Source of the DNA: Desulfolucanica intricata
GTDB lineage: Bacteria > Bacillota > Desulfotomaculia > Desulfotomaculales > Desulfofarciminaceae
Length of the DNA stretch: 64,000 nt
Reading direction: 5' to 3'
Assembly: GCF_001592105.1 (NCBI RefSeq)
Contig: NZ_BCWE01000008.1
Coordinates: forward strand, 62,001-126,000
Part shown: in pieces, positions 52,488 through 61,139 of the stretch
How the letters are laid out: the number at the start of each line of letters is the position of its first letter
Position numbering within the stretch: the stretch's first letter is position 1
Translations under genes and position numbers: made by a program
The notes under the pieces: generated by a model
What the model saw: only the letters and a program-made list of their open reading frames with translations
Databases searched by the model: none
Told to the model about the DNA's origin: nothing

Positions 52488-52934
52488 TTACATTCTCTTT
52501 AACTTATCTTCCAGCCATAAATGCATTAACTTGCTTTCAAGCATGTTTGAAGCCGTAATTTCGGCTATAAACTGCTCTCTTTTTTCAGTATCTTTTTCAA
52601 GCCTGGTAACTAAATCTGAATACCCCTGGTGTGATTTTTTTTCAATATAACTATAAGCTTTTAAGGCCTCTAGAGTGTCAGCCATGTTTATCGTAATACC
52701 AAACAGTTTTCCTATAATGTCTCCTGTCTTAATAATAGGAGATGGTTTTGCACCCAAATTTAGGATAACATCCTTAATTTTATTTATATGTTCCATTTCA
52801 ATTTCTGCAAACCTTCTAAATGTTCTCCGAAGTTCTTTGTCTTTATGGTGCAGGAAGTCCTTGTACATACCCAGGTGTCCATGTTCTAAAGTTAGTACTA
52901 TATTAAGTTCTTTTAATAGTTCTTTGTCCTCCAT
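52488..52934 (-). CDS. Ferritin-like diiron-fold protein
   Basis: A 148-residue helical protein with metal-ligand-like motifs: LEHGHLGMYKDFLHH in helix 1, FAEIEMEHINKIKD in helix 2, KAYSYIEKKSHQGYSDLV in helix 3, and a helix-4 segment ending in LMHLWLEDKL. This fits the rubrerythrin/ferritin-like superfamily without a rubredoxin tail. It may handle peroxide or iron. The start follows AGGTTATAT, a weak ribosome binding site. Confidence 0.8.
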   Translation of the reverse strand: MEDKELLKELNIVLTLEHGHLGMYKDFLHHKDKELRRTFRRFAEIEMEHINKIKDVILNLGAKPSPIIKTGDIIGKLFGITINMADTLEALKAYSYIEKKSHQGYSDLVTRLEKDTEKREQFIAEITASNMLESKLMHLWLEDKLKRM

Positions 52935-53017
52935 GTATATATAACCTCTTTTCCCGACTTAATTGTATAAGAATTTTACTTTATATAGAAGGTACCTAAG
53001 GTTTATCTCGAAAAAAA

Positions 53018-54973
53018 TTATTGAATCAGGCTTAACTTTCCTTGTAAAGCCAGGTGTGTGAACATAAACATGGCGTGGGACCAAGTTAAAGGAAGCACCC
53101 AGGCCGGCCCGCCGCCGGTGTTATCAACTTGTTCAGGTAAAAGGCCGTTTGGGTTGGCGTGTGAAGCACACCAATTATATAGCTCCCGGGCACGGTTAAA
53201 GTTTCCTGTCTGGCAGTGGTATAGGGCCAGCCAGAGGGTTGTTATTATCCAGGGGTTTCCACCTGCGTAATTATCCCACTGGTAACGATGGATTCCGCCG
53301 ACATTTCGGTTGGTTAAGTGTTCCTCGACGGCTTGGGCTGATGCTGCCATCTTTGGGTCATGTGGGCTAATAATTCGATAAGGAAAACTTAGACCAAGAA
53401 TGCTGGCATCTACCCGGTCATTGTAACCGCCAAAATATTTGGGGTATAAACCGATTTTGTCGGTTGTGGCCAGTGCCCGTTGCCCCTGGTTTATTATTTG
53501 TTGATATCTGTTATAGGGGATTTCCGGATTTATACTGCGGTAGAAACGATTAAGTTTCTGTGACCATTGAAAAAGTAAAATACCCTCTCGTACCTTTCTG
53601 GCTGACTCCAGCCACTTAACGGCATAAGCATCTTCGTTTTTAGTACGGGCCAGATCGGCAGCTGCCAGAAGCCCCCCGCATACAGAGGCAGCCGTATACG
53701 TGTTTTGACTTAGCTCCTCTTCCCAGAGGTCAACGCTATGTTCCGGCAGTCCGTTTTCTTCGGACAAATGGGCTGCCAGGTAATCTGCAGCCAGAACTAC
53801 GGAGGGCCAAATAGTGTCTAAAAAGTCTTGCTCTTTTGTTAGGGTGTAGTGGTGTCTATACCCCCAGAGAATACTTGCTCCCTGGTCCAGCTGTTTGCCC
53901 CATGTAGAGGCCCAGGCCCCGTCCATATAATGACGCTGGTGCCAGGTGCCGTCCTTCTCCTGGATGTGCATAGCGTACATATAATATGCCCGGGCCGTTT
54001 CATGGTAGCCGGCCTCATCCAGGGCAGCTGCGATAATCGCACCGTCCCGCCCCCATGAGTACCCATAGCCGCCACAGCTGGAATAGTGGGGGTCAAATTC
54101 GGGAGCAGCTATAATTCCCCCGGTTTCCTTATCACATAATAGTTTAGTTGTTAAGATCGAGCGCTTATAGAGAGCAAAGTTATCTACCTTTGAATTGACA
54201 ACTTTACTCGGAGTTAACCAGCTCTCCCAATACTTACGTGTCTTTGTAAACCAGTGCTGCCATTCTTTACCTTGAATTTTGTGCATTAGTTTCGCCAGAC
54301 TATCTCTATTATGGGCACAGGCTAAATAAAGTGTTATTTCCTTTTCTTCCTCTGGTCCGAGAGTTCCCAATTTCCAGGCTAAAGCCCCGGCTGCTTCTCG
54401 GATGCCGTTTAATTCCCCGTTTAAATTACCGTTGGCTGCAGCAGTAATGGGGTCTGCAGGTGTATTTTTTCTTCCGCACTGGTAACCTGCTATGCGGTAA
54501 CGACGATCTGCAGCCAGAGCAAAAAAGATGTCTTTTCGAAAGTGCACCATGGCCGGTATATCAAAATCAAAATAGGCGGTATCGTATTGGTTGGACTCTT
54601 CTATTTCAAATAGAGTATAAGTTAAGAATGACATTTCGCGAGCCTGACTGTGGTTATTGCGAATTTTATAGTGCCGGGCCAGTACATCATGTTCCGGCAG
54701 TACCAAATCCATCTGCACCACTTCTAAATTGTTGTGGGGTGCAGTTAGTTTGGTAGAGACGATGTTTGTGTCACCCAAGTATTCTTGAGTGCTTTGCCAG
54801 GAGTCCCCACCCAGCCAGAGAGTTTGTGACGAATCATTAACAATATTTATTCCGGACAAAAAAAGGCCCATGTGTTGACCGTAGTCAATATGAGGCCAAA
54901 AAAGCTTTGATAATTTGCCATCGGCTTTGAAAGAAACGAGCATTTTAGAGTTACCCGTAATAATTGCAGGCAT
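53018..54973 (-). CDS. Glycoside hydrolase family 15-like protein
   Basis: A glucoamylase/trehalase-like enzyme of about 651 residues: an N-terminal beta-sandwich (ITGNSKMLVSFKADGKLSKL at the start) and a C-terminal (alpha/alpha)6 barrel (GGYGYSWGRDGAIIAAALDE, LDQGASILWGYRHH, VDLWEE, WDNYAGGNPWIITTLW). GH15 enzymes hydrolyse alpha-glucosidic bonds in starch, glycogen or trehalose. ATG at 54973 gives a family-like N-terminus; a frame opening at 55009 has a better GGTGGTGAT site further upstream, so the start is not settled. No signal peptide is seen, suggesting intracellular action. Confidence 0.88.
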   Translation of the reverse strand: MPAIITGNSKMLVSFKADGKLSKLFWPHIDYGQHMGLFLSGINIVNDSSQTLWLGGDSWQSTQEYLGDTNIVSTKLTAPHNNLEVVQMDLVLPEHDVLARHYKIRNNHSQAREMSFLTYTLFEIEESNQYDTAYFDFDIPAMVHFRKDIFFALAADRRYRIAGYQCGRKNTPADPITAAANGNLNGELNGIREAAGALAWKLGTLGPEEEKEITLYLACAHNRDSLAKLMHKIQGKEWQHWFTKTRKYWESWLTPSKVVNSKVDNFALYKRSILTTKLLCDKETGGIIAAPEFDPHYSSCGGYGYSWGRDGAIIAAALDEAGYHETARAYYMYAMHIQEKDGTWHQRHYMDGAWASTWGKQLDQGASILWGYRHHYTLTKEQDFLDTIWPSVVLAADYLAAHLSEENGLPEHSVDLWEEELSQNTYTAASVCGGLLAAADLARTKNEDAYAVKWLESARKVREGILLFQWSQKLNRFYRSINPEIPYNRYQQIINQGQRALATTDKIGLYPKYFGGYNDRVDASILGLSFPYRIISPHDPKMAASAQAVEEHLTNRNVGGIHRYQWDNYAGGNPWIITTLWLALYHCQTGNFNRARELYNWCASHANPNGLLPEQVDNTGGGPAWVLPLTWSHAMFMFTHLALQGKLSLIQ

Positions 54974-55338
54974 TTCTGGTCTACATGTTTGAATGATAAT
55001 CACCACCAAGTTTGGGATAAATATATTATATGTAAATTATCGTCGACATGTTTATTTTTTCAACAGAAGGAATAGACTTATCTTATTAAATCATATGTCT
55101 TTTTGACAAATTCTAAACAATTTATTTCCGGTCAGTGGTCGAAATTAAAGGTTGAATGGTTTTGCTAGTCAGAAAATTTAATTTATTGTGCCAAATTGAG
55201 AATGATTAGAAATTCTCTGATTATAGTTTTGGTGGCACGGGGATTGCTTATGTATTAATATTAAATAATAGCTTCTTATAAATTAAATTCTGCCGGCCGG
55301 GTAATATTCGAACTATTTTATACAGGAGGTTTAGTACT
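54974..55338. other. Intergenic region without a recognised gene
   Basis: A 365-base A/T-rich gap between two divergent genes. It contains a small hairpin GAGAAT/ATTCTC (55198-55217) and a TTGACA at 55103 without a matching -10 box at the usual distance. AAGGAGGT-like sequence at 55324 serves the next gene. I see no coding potential or known RNA. Confidence 0.5.
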
Positions 55339-55701
55339 ATGATAAGATGTCCTAATTGCAACCAATCTTCTCACGCCTATATGCGGGGAGGGGCCTTCAT
55401 TGCGGTATCTCTGGACGGAAAACGTCTTTTGGTGGATACTAACGCAGATATGAAAAACACTGACTTTTTAAATCCTGATGATTTGGGCAGGGATTCAACC
55501 TTAATTTGTCCTCAGTGTGGTAAAATAGCTGGTGCCTATGAGTGGAAGGATGCCTGGAATCGTAAATTCTCCTCCACAAATCAGGTAAAAGTATACCCGG
55601 CAATTAAAATAGATTATAAAGATCTCAAAGGTTATTTAAGTAAAAGGAATAGACCGTCTAGCAGAAAAGTTAGTGCTTTCGGATGGTGTGATTATAATTG
55701 A
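55339..55701 (+). CDS. Zinc-ribbon protein, unknown
   Basis: A 120-residue protein starting with a zinc-ribbon half (RCPNCNQSSHAYM) and a second knuckle about 65 residues later (LICPQCGKIAGAYEW). The C-terminal part is basic (LSKRNRPSSRKV). ATG at 55339 follows CAGGAGGTTT. It is probably a small nucleic-acid- or protein-binding factor; no family name can be assigned. It ends at an unusually long perfect terminator. Confidence 0.75.
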   Translation: MIRCPNCNQSSHAYMRGGAFIAVSLDGKRLLVDTNADMKNTDFLNPDDLGRDSTLICPQCGKIAGAYEWKDAWNRKFSSTNQVKVYPAIKIDYKDLKGYLSKRNRPSSRKVSAFGWCDYN

Positions 55702-55718
55702 ACAAGAATTAGAGTATA

Positions 55719-55766
55719 AAAAACACTTAACCCCCTACCCCAAAAGGATAGGGGGTTAAGTGTTTT
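55719..55766. terminator. Strong bidirectional terminator
   Basis: An 18-bp perfect stem, AAAACACTTAACCCCCTA with TAGGGGGTTAAGTGTTTT, around an 11-base loop. It separates two convergent zinc-ribbon genes. Confidence 0.92.
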
Positions 55767-55775
55767 AATAATCTT

Positions 55776-56102
55776 TTAGCCATCGATAGCATTGGCCTTA
55801 CTTCCGTTAATGCGTAGTCCTTGCCGGCAGTTTGAACACTGATAAGAACCAAAATCTTTTATTGTGACGATGTCTTTTGAACAGGAGGGGCACTTTACCG
55901 TTACTTCTTCAAAAAGAGGTTTACCACTTACCAACAAAGCCGCCACGGCAATACCCGCGATTAGTCCGGTAATAGCTACCGGAAGTGCCAGCAGTAGGCC
56001 TACTCCGGCGCATACTAAAACTATACCGGCTACAACTAAAACCCGCATTACCGATAGTGCACATCTAAAGCCTCTGGTTCCTACTTCTCCTGTGTGAGCC
56101 AT
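55776..56102 (-). CDS. Two-helix membrane protein with C-terminal zinc ribbon
   Basis: A 108-residue protein with two hydrophobic helices (VLVVAGIVLVCAGVGLLLAL and VAITGLIAGIAVAALLV) and a cytoplasmic zinc ribbon (KCPSCSKDIV; YQCSNCRQGL). The start at 56102 follows GGGAGGAATT. The two-helix plus zinc-ribbon layout is common among small uncharacterised membrane proteins of spore formers. Function unknown. Confidence 0.75.
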   Translation of the reverse strand: MAHTGEVGTRGFRCALSVMRVLVVAGIVLVCAGVGLLLALPVAITGLIAGIAVAALLVSGKPLFEEVTVKCPSCSKDIVTIKDFGSYQCSNCRQGLRINGSKANAIDG

Positions 56103-56267
56103 AAAATTCCTCCCAACTTGATGTTTGTTTTACTTAATTTTAATGATTGTGTCATACTGCTGCGTAATATTTTTTTTGATAAAATAATTATTTCAACCTA
56201 TTTTTTAAAAAACCTTCTTTATATGATAATAAAAATACTCCCCGGTTAGTACCGGGGAGCGGGCGAA

Positions 56268-56789
56268 TTACCATCTTATCTTCCTTTTTGGTTTTTGTTG
56301 AGTTTTAATGGTCCCTTCTTTTACCTGACTAATGCCCGGACGCAGGGTTGGAGGTAATCCCGGAAATCCCGGACCTGCTCCCGGAGGGGCTCCCGGAGCG
56401 GTCGGTGTAGCAGCAGGTCCTTGGGGGGGAACACCGGGTTCATAAGGGAGAGGCATTCCAGGGCCAAATCCGGCACCGGGGCTAAATCCAGGACCGTATC
56501 CAGGGCAAGGACCGTATCCGGGGCCGAACCCGGCACCGGGGCCGTATCCGGGGCCAATGCCAAATCCAGGACTGTATCCAGGGCAAGGACCGTATCCGGG
56601 TCCGGGGCTAAATCCAGGACTGTATCCAGGGCAAGGACCGTATCCGGGGCCAGGGCCAAATCCAGGGCCAAACCCGGCACCGGGGCCGTATCCGGGACCA
56701 GGACCAAATCCAGGGCTAAATCCGCCACCAGGGCATGGGTATTGAGGGGTGTGTTGTAAATGGGCATCTTTTTTATTTTTATCACTCAT
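56268..56789 (-). CDS. Gly/Pro/Tyr-rich repeat protein, possibly spore surface
   Basis: A 173-residue low-complexity protein: a charged start (SDKNKKDAHLQHTPQYPCPG), about 95 residues of GPGYGPGxGFGPG-type repeats with regularly placed cysteines (GPCPGYSPGFSPG), and a Pro/Gly/Ala tail ending KQKPKRKIRW. ATG at 56789 follows AAGGTGGG. It resembles structural coat or exosporium proteins in composition only; there is no signal peptide. The DNA is a tandem repeat, so length is likely variable between strains. Confidence 0.75.
   Translation of the reverse strand: MSDKNKKDAHLQHTPQYPCPGGGFSPGFGPGPGYGPGAGFGPGFGPGPGYGPCPGYSPGFSPGPGYGPCPGYSPGFGIGPGYGPGAGFGPGYGPCPGYGPGFSPGAGFGPGMPLPYEPGVPPQGPAATPTAPGAPPGAGPGFPGLPPTLRPGISQVKEGTIKTQQKPKRKIRW
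56460..56735. repeat. Coding tandem repeat, 18/36-bp register
   Basis: Repeated units of the type CCAGGGCAAGGACCGTATCC and relatives, differing at a few sites, within the Gly/Pro-rich gene. The regular period keeps all three frames open on both strands, which creates spurious long frames. Confidence 0.85.
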
Positions 56790-57040
56790 TGTAAATCCCA
56801 CCTTTTTATGAGTTTAATACATATATATGGGATTAATGCTAAATAGTGATGATTTACGCCAGTAACTAATTTTAAATTATTTTATTAAGTAGATGTCAAT
56901 TGTTTGCCGGTTTTTCCTTTAGTATACTAAGATAAAAGAGAGGGGTAACTAAACAGTAATAAAAAATATAACTAAACTTATCTAAAGGTATATAATAATT
57001 CTACCCACCAGTGTATAATATTACCGGGAGGTAGAATTTT

Positions 57041-57646
57041 GTGTATACTATACGAGAAGCAGCAAAGTTGTTAGGGGTTTCTGTTTCTACCTTGCGAAGA
57101 TGGGAAAGTGAAGGAAAAATCAGAACTCAACGAACCAAGGGAGGGCACAGGCGGTATACAATAGAAGAATTATCCGGGATTAAGCCTCTCAAATTCGATA
57201 CTAAGTTAACCATTGGTTATTGTAGAGTCTCTTCCGGTGAACAAAAAGCAGATTTGGCAAGACAGGTAGAAAATGTCACTCAATATTGCATAGCTAAAGG
57301 TTATCAATTGCAAATCATCACTGATATAGGAAGTGGACTTAATTATAAAAAGAAAGGCTTAAAAGAGCTGCTTACGCTAATTCAATCTAACAAAGTAGAA
57401 CGAGTGGTGATTAATTACAAAGATAGGTTGATACGTTTTGGTTATGAACTATTAGAACAGGTATGTGAATTTCATGGCGTAGCTATCGAAATAATTAACC
57501 ATACCGAAGATAAAACTTACGAGCAAGAATTGGTTGAAGATATTTTTTCAATTATTAAGGTTTTTAGCAGCAGATTGTATGGTAGTAGAAGCCATAAACA
57601 AAAGAAAATAATTGAAGAAAACAAAAATCTTTTTACTTTGGGATAG
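57041..57646 (+). mobile_element. IS607-family serine recombinase (TnpA), tnpB absent
   Basis: A 201-residue transposase with an N-terminal MerR-like helix-turn-helix (YTIREAAKLLGVSVSTLRRW; QRTKGGHRRYTIEEL) and a serine-resolvase catalytic domain (IGYCRVSSGEQKADLARQVE, with the catalytic serine at 64 or 65). This is the tnpA of IS607-type elements. GTG at 57041 follows GGGAGGTAG. The usual downstream tnpB gene is missing; only 177 bases with a short hairpin follow before the next gene. The protein is complete and could act in trans or on a minimal element. Confidence 0.92.
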
Positions 57647-57823
57647 GGAGGTAAATGTAGTTGATATATAACTGCAAGATGCTATTGGTCTAACGGAAGG
57701 AGATAAAAGAATGCTGGATGCTTGTTGTAATCTTAAGGATCAGACGAATTAAACAAAACCCATGGTAGGGTTTTGCCTGGAAATGAGTAAGTTTGAATAA
57801 TTTTAGGAAGGCGATGTTTGATA
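57647..57823 (+). other. Remnant region after the IS607 tnpA
   Basis: No gene is supported. It has AAGGAG followed by a 13-codon frame (57712-57753) and a hairpin AAAACCC/GGGTTTT (57756-57775) around ATGGTA, which could mark the element's right end or a small terminator. Confidence 0.4.
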
Positions 57824-59194
57824 ATGGGGAGTTTTTTTCAGGTTAACGAAGCCCGGAAGTCCGCCGGTTTTTTATTTATATATAGGAATATCACAGAACA
57901 GCCCATTTTTAAGGCTTTTATTAAACTATTAGACTGTTTATCCGTTGAAGAAACGAATGTCAGTGAACTGATTGAATCTTATCAACATGTGTTTAGCCTT
58001 TTAGCAGAAGCACATGAATTATCAAAGGAGGAGATAATTGGTGATGCATGGCAGAACTATCTTTTAGATGCTATTTTAACAGGTGAAAATTCCTTTAGCC
58101 GTAAAGCCGAAATTGCAACACCGGCTGATATGGGTGAGTCCTTAATAAATGCCGTAAAATTAGACTTGCAGCGCTTGCAGTTACTTTGGCAGTTGGATGC
58201 GCAGCGAATATCAGGAGCAGTTTTAGATAAAGTTTCTGATAACATGTTTGGTATAAATCTACCTACATGGGACAACTTTAAGTTTTTAAAAATAGCCGGA
58301 GTTCCCGGTGAATTTTTGTTAAAGAAAGAGATAAAAGAAACCTTAGCCTCTTCTGAGAACTGGGCAGAGCAATTCGAGATGTTAGCCTCTTACTACGCCT
58401 GTGCGGGGAGCGGAGTTTTTGGGCAATACAAGGCTTTCCGCTGGGTTAAAAAGGGCAATGAAGGACATCTGGAAGGTGTCGCTATGCCGGATCCGGTTTC
58501 CTTAAACGATCTGATTGGGAGTAGTGAGGAGCGGGCCGAGGTTATTAAAAATACTGAAATGTTTTTGCAGGGCTGCCCGGCTAATAATGTTCTTCTGTAC
58601 GGTGACCGCGGTACTGGCAAATCTTCCACTGTTAAAGCCATTCTAAATGAATATGCACACCGAGGCTTAAGGTTAATCGAAGTCCCTAGAAATGCTTTGA
58701 CTGATTTTTCGGAAATTATTGCCCTTTTACGTAACCGGGCCGGAAAGTTTATATTGTTTGTGGATGACCTGTCTTTTGAGGACCACGAGGTAGAATATAA
58801 GGATATGAAAGCGATTCTTGAGGGCGGTATTGAAGCCAGACCTTCTAATGTCTTAATATATGCCACATCTAACCGTCGCCATTTAGTAAAGGAATATTTT
58901 GCTGACCGGAAAAACACCTCTGACGAAGTGCGTATGGGAGACAGTGTTCAGGAGAAGCTTTCACTGGCGGACCGGTTTGGCATTACTGTGGTATTTACAA
59001 CACCGGATCAAAATCGTTATTTGGAAATAGTAGAAGGTTTAGCCCGGCAGCGTGAATTGGACATTAATTTCCATGAGCTGCGCCGGCGGGCCTTGCAGTG
59101 GGAATTATGGCATAATGGCCGCTCGGGCCGTACTGCACGTCAATTTATTGATCATTTAACAGGAGAACTTGTCTTAAGTAAAGTTGTGGAGTGA
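57824..59194 (+). CDS. DUF815-type AAA ATPase
   Basis: A 456-residue protein: an N-terminal helical domain of about 250 residues without recognised motifs, then an AAA ATPase with Walker A GDRGTGKSS (from G260), Walker B KFILFVDDLSFED and sensor YATSNRRHLVKEYF. This is the DUF815 architecture. ATG at 57824 follows GGAAGGCGATG; an in-frame TTG at 57818 is possible. It is first of four closely spaced genes (6, 24 and 13 bases between) that encode two ATPases and a VWA protein, suggesting a single assembly. The substrate is unknown. Confidence 0.9.
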   Translation: MGSFFQVNEARKSAGFLFIYRNITEQPIFKAFIKLLDCLSVEETNVSELIESYQHVFSLLAEAHELSKEEIIGDAWQNYLLDAILTGENSFSRKAEIATPADMGESLINAVKLDLQRLQLLWQLDAQRISGAVLDKVSDNMFGINLPTWDNFKFLKIAGVPGEFLLKKEIKETLASSENWAEQFEMLASYYACAGSGVFGQYKAFRWVKKGNEGHLEGVAMPDPVSLNDLIGSSEERAEVIKNTEMFLQGCPANNVLLYGDRGTGKSSTVKAILNEYAHRGLRLIEVPRNALTDFSEIIALLRNRAGKFILFVDDLSFEDHEVEYKDMKAILEGGIEARPSNVLIYATSNRRHLVKEYFADRKNTSDEVRMGDSVQEKLSLADRFGITVVFTTPDQNRYLEIVEGLARQRELDINFHELRRRALQWELWHNGRSGRTARQFIDHLTGELVLSKVVE

Positions 59195-59200
59195 TATAGC

Positions 59201-60031
59201 TTGGAATTTGGTTTTGAAGAGTTAAATAATCTGACTCACAACAGTGATTATTACATACCTTGTACCTTGAATGGATTGGTTACCAGCCTACATAAGTACC
59301 GTTTTACTATGTATATTAACGGTTTTACGGCAATTTCCGCTTTTAGCAGTGCCGGGGAATTTAATTCCTGGAGAAATAAGCCCGTGGTTATAAAAGATGG
59401 AAGGGAATTAAAGCTACCCCAAATTTCATTGGAATTTAATGATTGTGATTTAAGTTTTAAGAATTTGTCCGGCTATAACTTTTCAACCGCCCGTTTTAAA
59501 AATGTAAACCTTCATGGTGCCGTTTTAATAAACAGTAATCTTTCCGGGGCCGTTTTTGAAGAAGTCGTTTTTAACGAGGCTAACCTGACAGGGGCTGTCT
59601 TTTCACGGTATAACCAGTTTATTAACTGTGCCCTTATAGATACAAATTTTAGAGATACTGCTATGGCTGACTTGTTGCGCGAGGCCTATACTACAGCCTC
59701 CCGGTATACTAAAACGCATTTTACAATTTCAAAATGTGAGCTTTTACCGGGGATGGAATTAACTCTCCCCCGCTATCCTCAAAAACGTATGGATTTAGAG
59801 GCGCAAATTGACAAAATTGCAGCAGTATTAAGAGCAGTGGATGAAAAGGGAATTTTTACTGTAGCCGTGCAGGGCCTGGCTTATGAGCAATCTTTTAACA
59901 TTACGGACCCGTATTCTAAATTCTTTGAGGAACTGCAGAAAAAATACCCTACTTGGGGGGACCTAGGGAAGGTAGAAGAACTGCTGGCAGAAATCTCGGC
60001 AGTGCTGGTTTTAGAAAAGTTAAGTTTTTGA
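59201..60031 (+). CDS. Pentapeptide-repeat protein of the AAA/VWA cassette
   Basis: A 276-residue protein with a pentapeptide-repeat block at about residues 78-155 (CDLSFKNLSGYNFSTARFKN, NLHGAVLINSNLSGAVFEEV, EANLTGAVF), which forms a right-handed beta helix. The N-terminal 75 residues and the C-terminal helical 100 residues are not recognised. Pentapeptide helices act as protein-binding or DNA-mimicking surfaces. Its place between two AAA genes suggests a substrate, adaptor or effector. TTG at 59201 starts it, 6 bases after the upstream stop. Confidence 0.75.
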   Translation: MEFGFEELNNLTHNSDYYIPCTLNGLVTSLHKYRFTMYINGFTAISAFSSAGEFNSWRNKPVVIKDGRELKLPQISLEFNDCDLSFKNLSGYNFSTARFKNVNLHGAVLINSNLSGAVFEEVVFNEANLTGAVFSRYNQFINCALIDTNFRDTAMADLLREAYTTASRYTKTHFTISKCELLPGMELTLPRYPQKRMDLEAQIDKIAAVLRAVDEKGIFTVAVQGLAYEQSFNITDPYSKFFEELQKKYPTWGDLGKVEELLAEISAVLVLEKLSF

Positions 60032-60055
60032 GAAAGGCAGCTTTGAGGTGATATT

Positions 60056-61126
60056 TTGAAAGTAAATGAAGTTATTGAAGTAATTAGTACGGTATATGAA
60101 TTGGGTGAAAAAGCCCCTACAATAAACTTGTTCGGAAAACCCGGTATTGGTAAATCAGCTGCTGTTTACAAAGCGGCCCGGATTATCGGTCACCGATTGG
60201 GGATAGATCGTTCCGTTCCTGTAGTGGATATCAGACTGATACATGTCAACCCGGTTGATTTAAGAGGTCTACCTTATCCGGATGTGGAACGGGGCCTGGC
60301 TGTCTGGCTTCAATCAGGGCTCTTGCCCACAGTAGAACAATATGGAGAACACCTTATATTATTTTGGGATGAACTGACATCTGCACCACCTACGGTACAG
60401 GCTGCGGCCTTTCAGGTAGTATGGGAGAGAAGATTGGGAGACTGGAAAATGGCCCCCAACTGGATCCAGGTAGTGGCAGGTAACCGGATCACCGACCGGG
60501 GTGTAACCTATCAGATGCCTACCCCGCTGGCTAACCGCATGGTTCATCTTCCAGTGGAAGAGGATCTGGAAAGTTGGAAAAAATGGGCATTGGAAAGCGG
60601 GATTGATTCCCGGATTATAGCATTTTTAAATTTTCGCCCCCAGCTTTTATCTACTTTTGACCCAAACCGTGACACCATAGCCTTTGCCAGCCCGCGTAGT
60701 TGGGAAATATTATCCAACCTGCTTAAATGTTTTCCGGACCCCAACTCTACCAAAATTGCTACAGATGTAGTTCGTGGTACGATTGGAGACGGTGCAGCCT
60801 CAGAATTCTTAGCCTTTTGCCGTGCGGCGGAGGAACTGCCTGATCCGGAAGAAATCCTTCGGGGTAAGACGATAGAGGTACCGGAGGAGCCGGATATCTT
60901 GTATGCCTTAAGCGGAGCCTTAGTTTCCCGGGTTGCCAATTTGGCAGGACATACTGACATTAAAAACATTTTGGAAAATTTTCTTTCCTTTACATTAAAA
61001 ATGCCGGATGAATTTTCAGTTCTAACAGTGCGGGATGCCCTTAAGTCAGCATCAATCAGTCAAAGCCTGAGGCTTTTACCGGAATGGACACAATGGGCCA
61101 AAAAGTACCGCAAGTATATTTTATAA
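60056..61126 (+). CDS. MoxR-type AAA ATPase
   Basis: A 356-residue AAA ATPase of the MoxR/dynein-related group. Walker A is FGKPGIGKS (K33), Walker B LILFWDELTSAPPTVQAAAF, with VAGNRITDRGVTYQMPTPLA and NRMVHLPVEEDLESW as sensor and arginine-finger regions. MoxR ATPases normally work with a VWA-domain partner on client complexes, and the VWA gene follows by 13 bases. TTG at 60056 follows TTGAGGTGAT. Chaperone or remodelling action is the general expectation. Confidence 0.92.
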   Translation: MKVNEVIEVISTVYELGEKAPTINLFGKPGIGKSAAVYKAARIIGHRLGIDRSVPVVDIRLIHVNPVDLRGLPYPDVERGLAVWLQSGLLPTVEQYGEHLILFWDELTSAPPTVQAAAFQVVWERRLGDWKMAPNWIQVVAGNRITDRGVTYQMPTPLANRMVHLPVEEDLESWKKWALESGIDSRIIAFLNFRPQLLSTFDPNRDTIAFASPRSWEILSNLLKCFPDPNSTKIATDVVRGTIGDGAASEFLAFCRAAEELPDPEEILRGKTIEVPEEPDILYALSGALVSRVANLAGHTDIKNILENFLSFTLKMPDEFSVLTVRDALKSASISQSLRLLPEWTQWAKKYRKYIL

Positions 61127-61139
61127 AGAGGTTTATAAA

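Noticed and set aside
56460-56735. Possible CRISPR array
   Set aside because: Repeats are contiguous, coding and vary internally; there are no unique spacers and no cas genes.
56321-56785. Long alternative frames on both strands over the Gly/Pro repeat
   Set aside because: They result from the regular codon-multiple repeat, have no ribosome binding sites of note and give low-complexity products. Only the frame with AAGGTGGG and the charged N- and C-termini is kept.
57712-57753. A 13-codon peptide after AAGGAG downstream of the recombinase
   Set aside because: Too short to support as a gene; more likely debris at the end of the mobile element.
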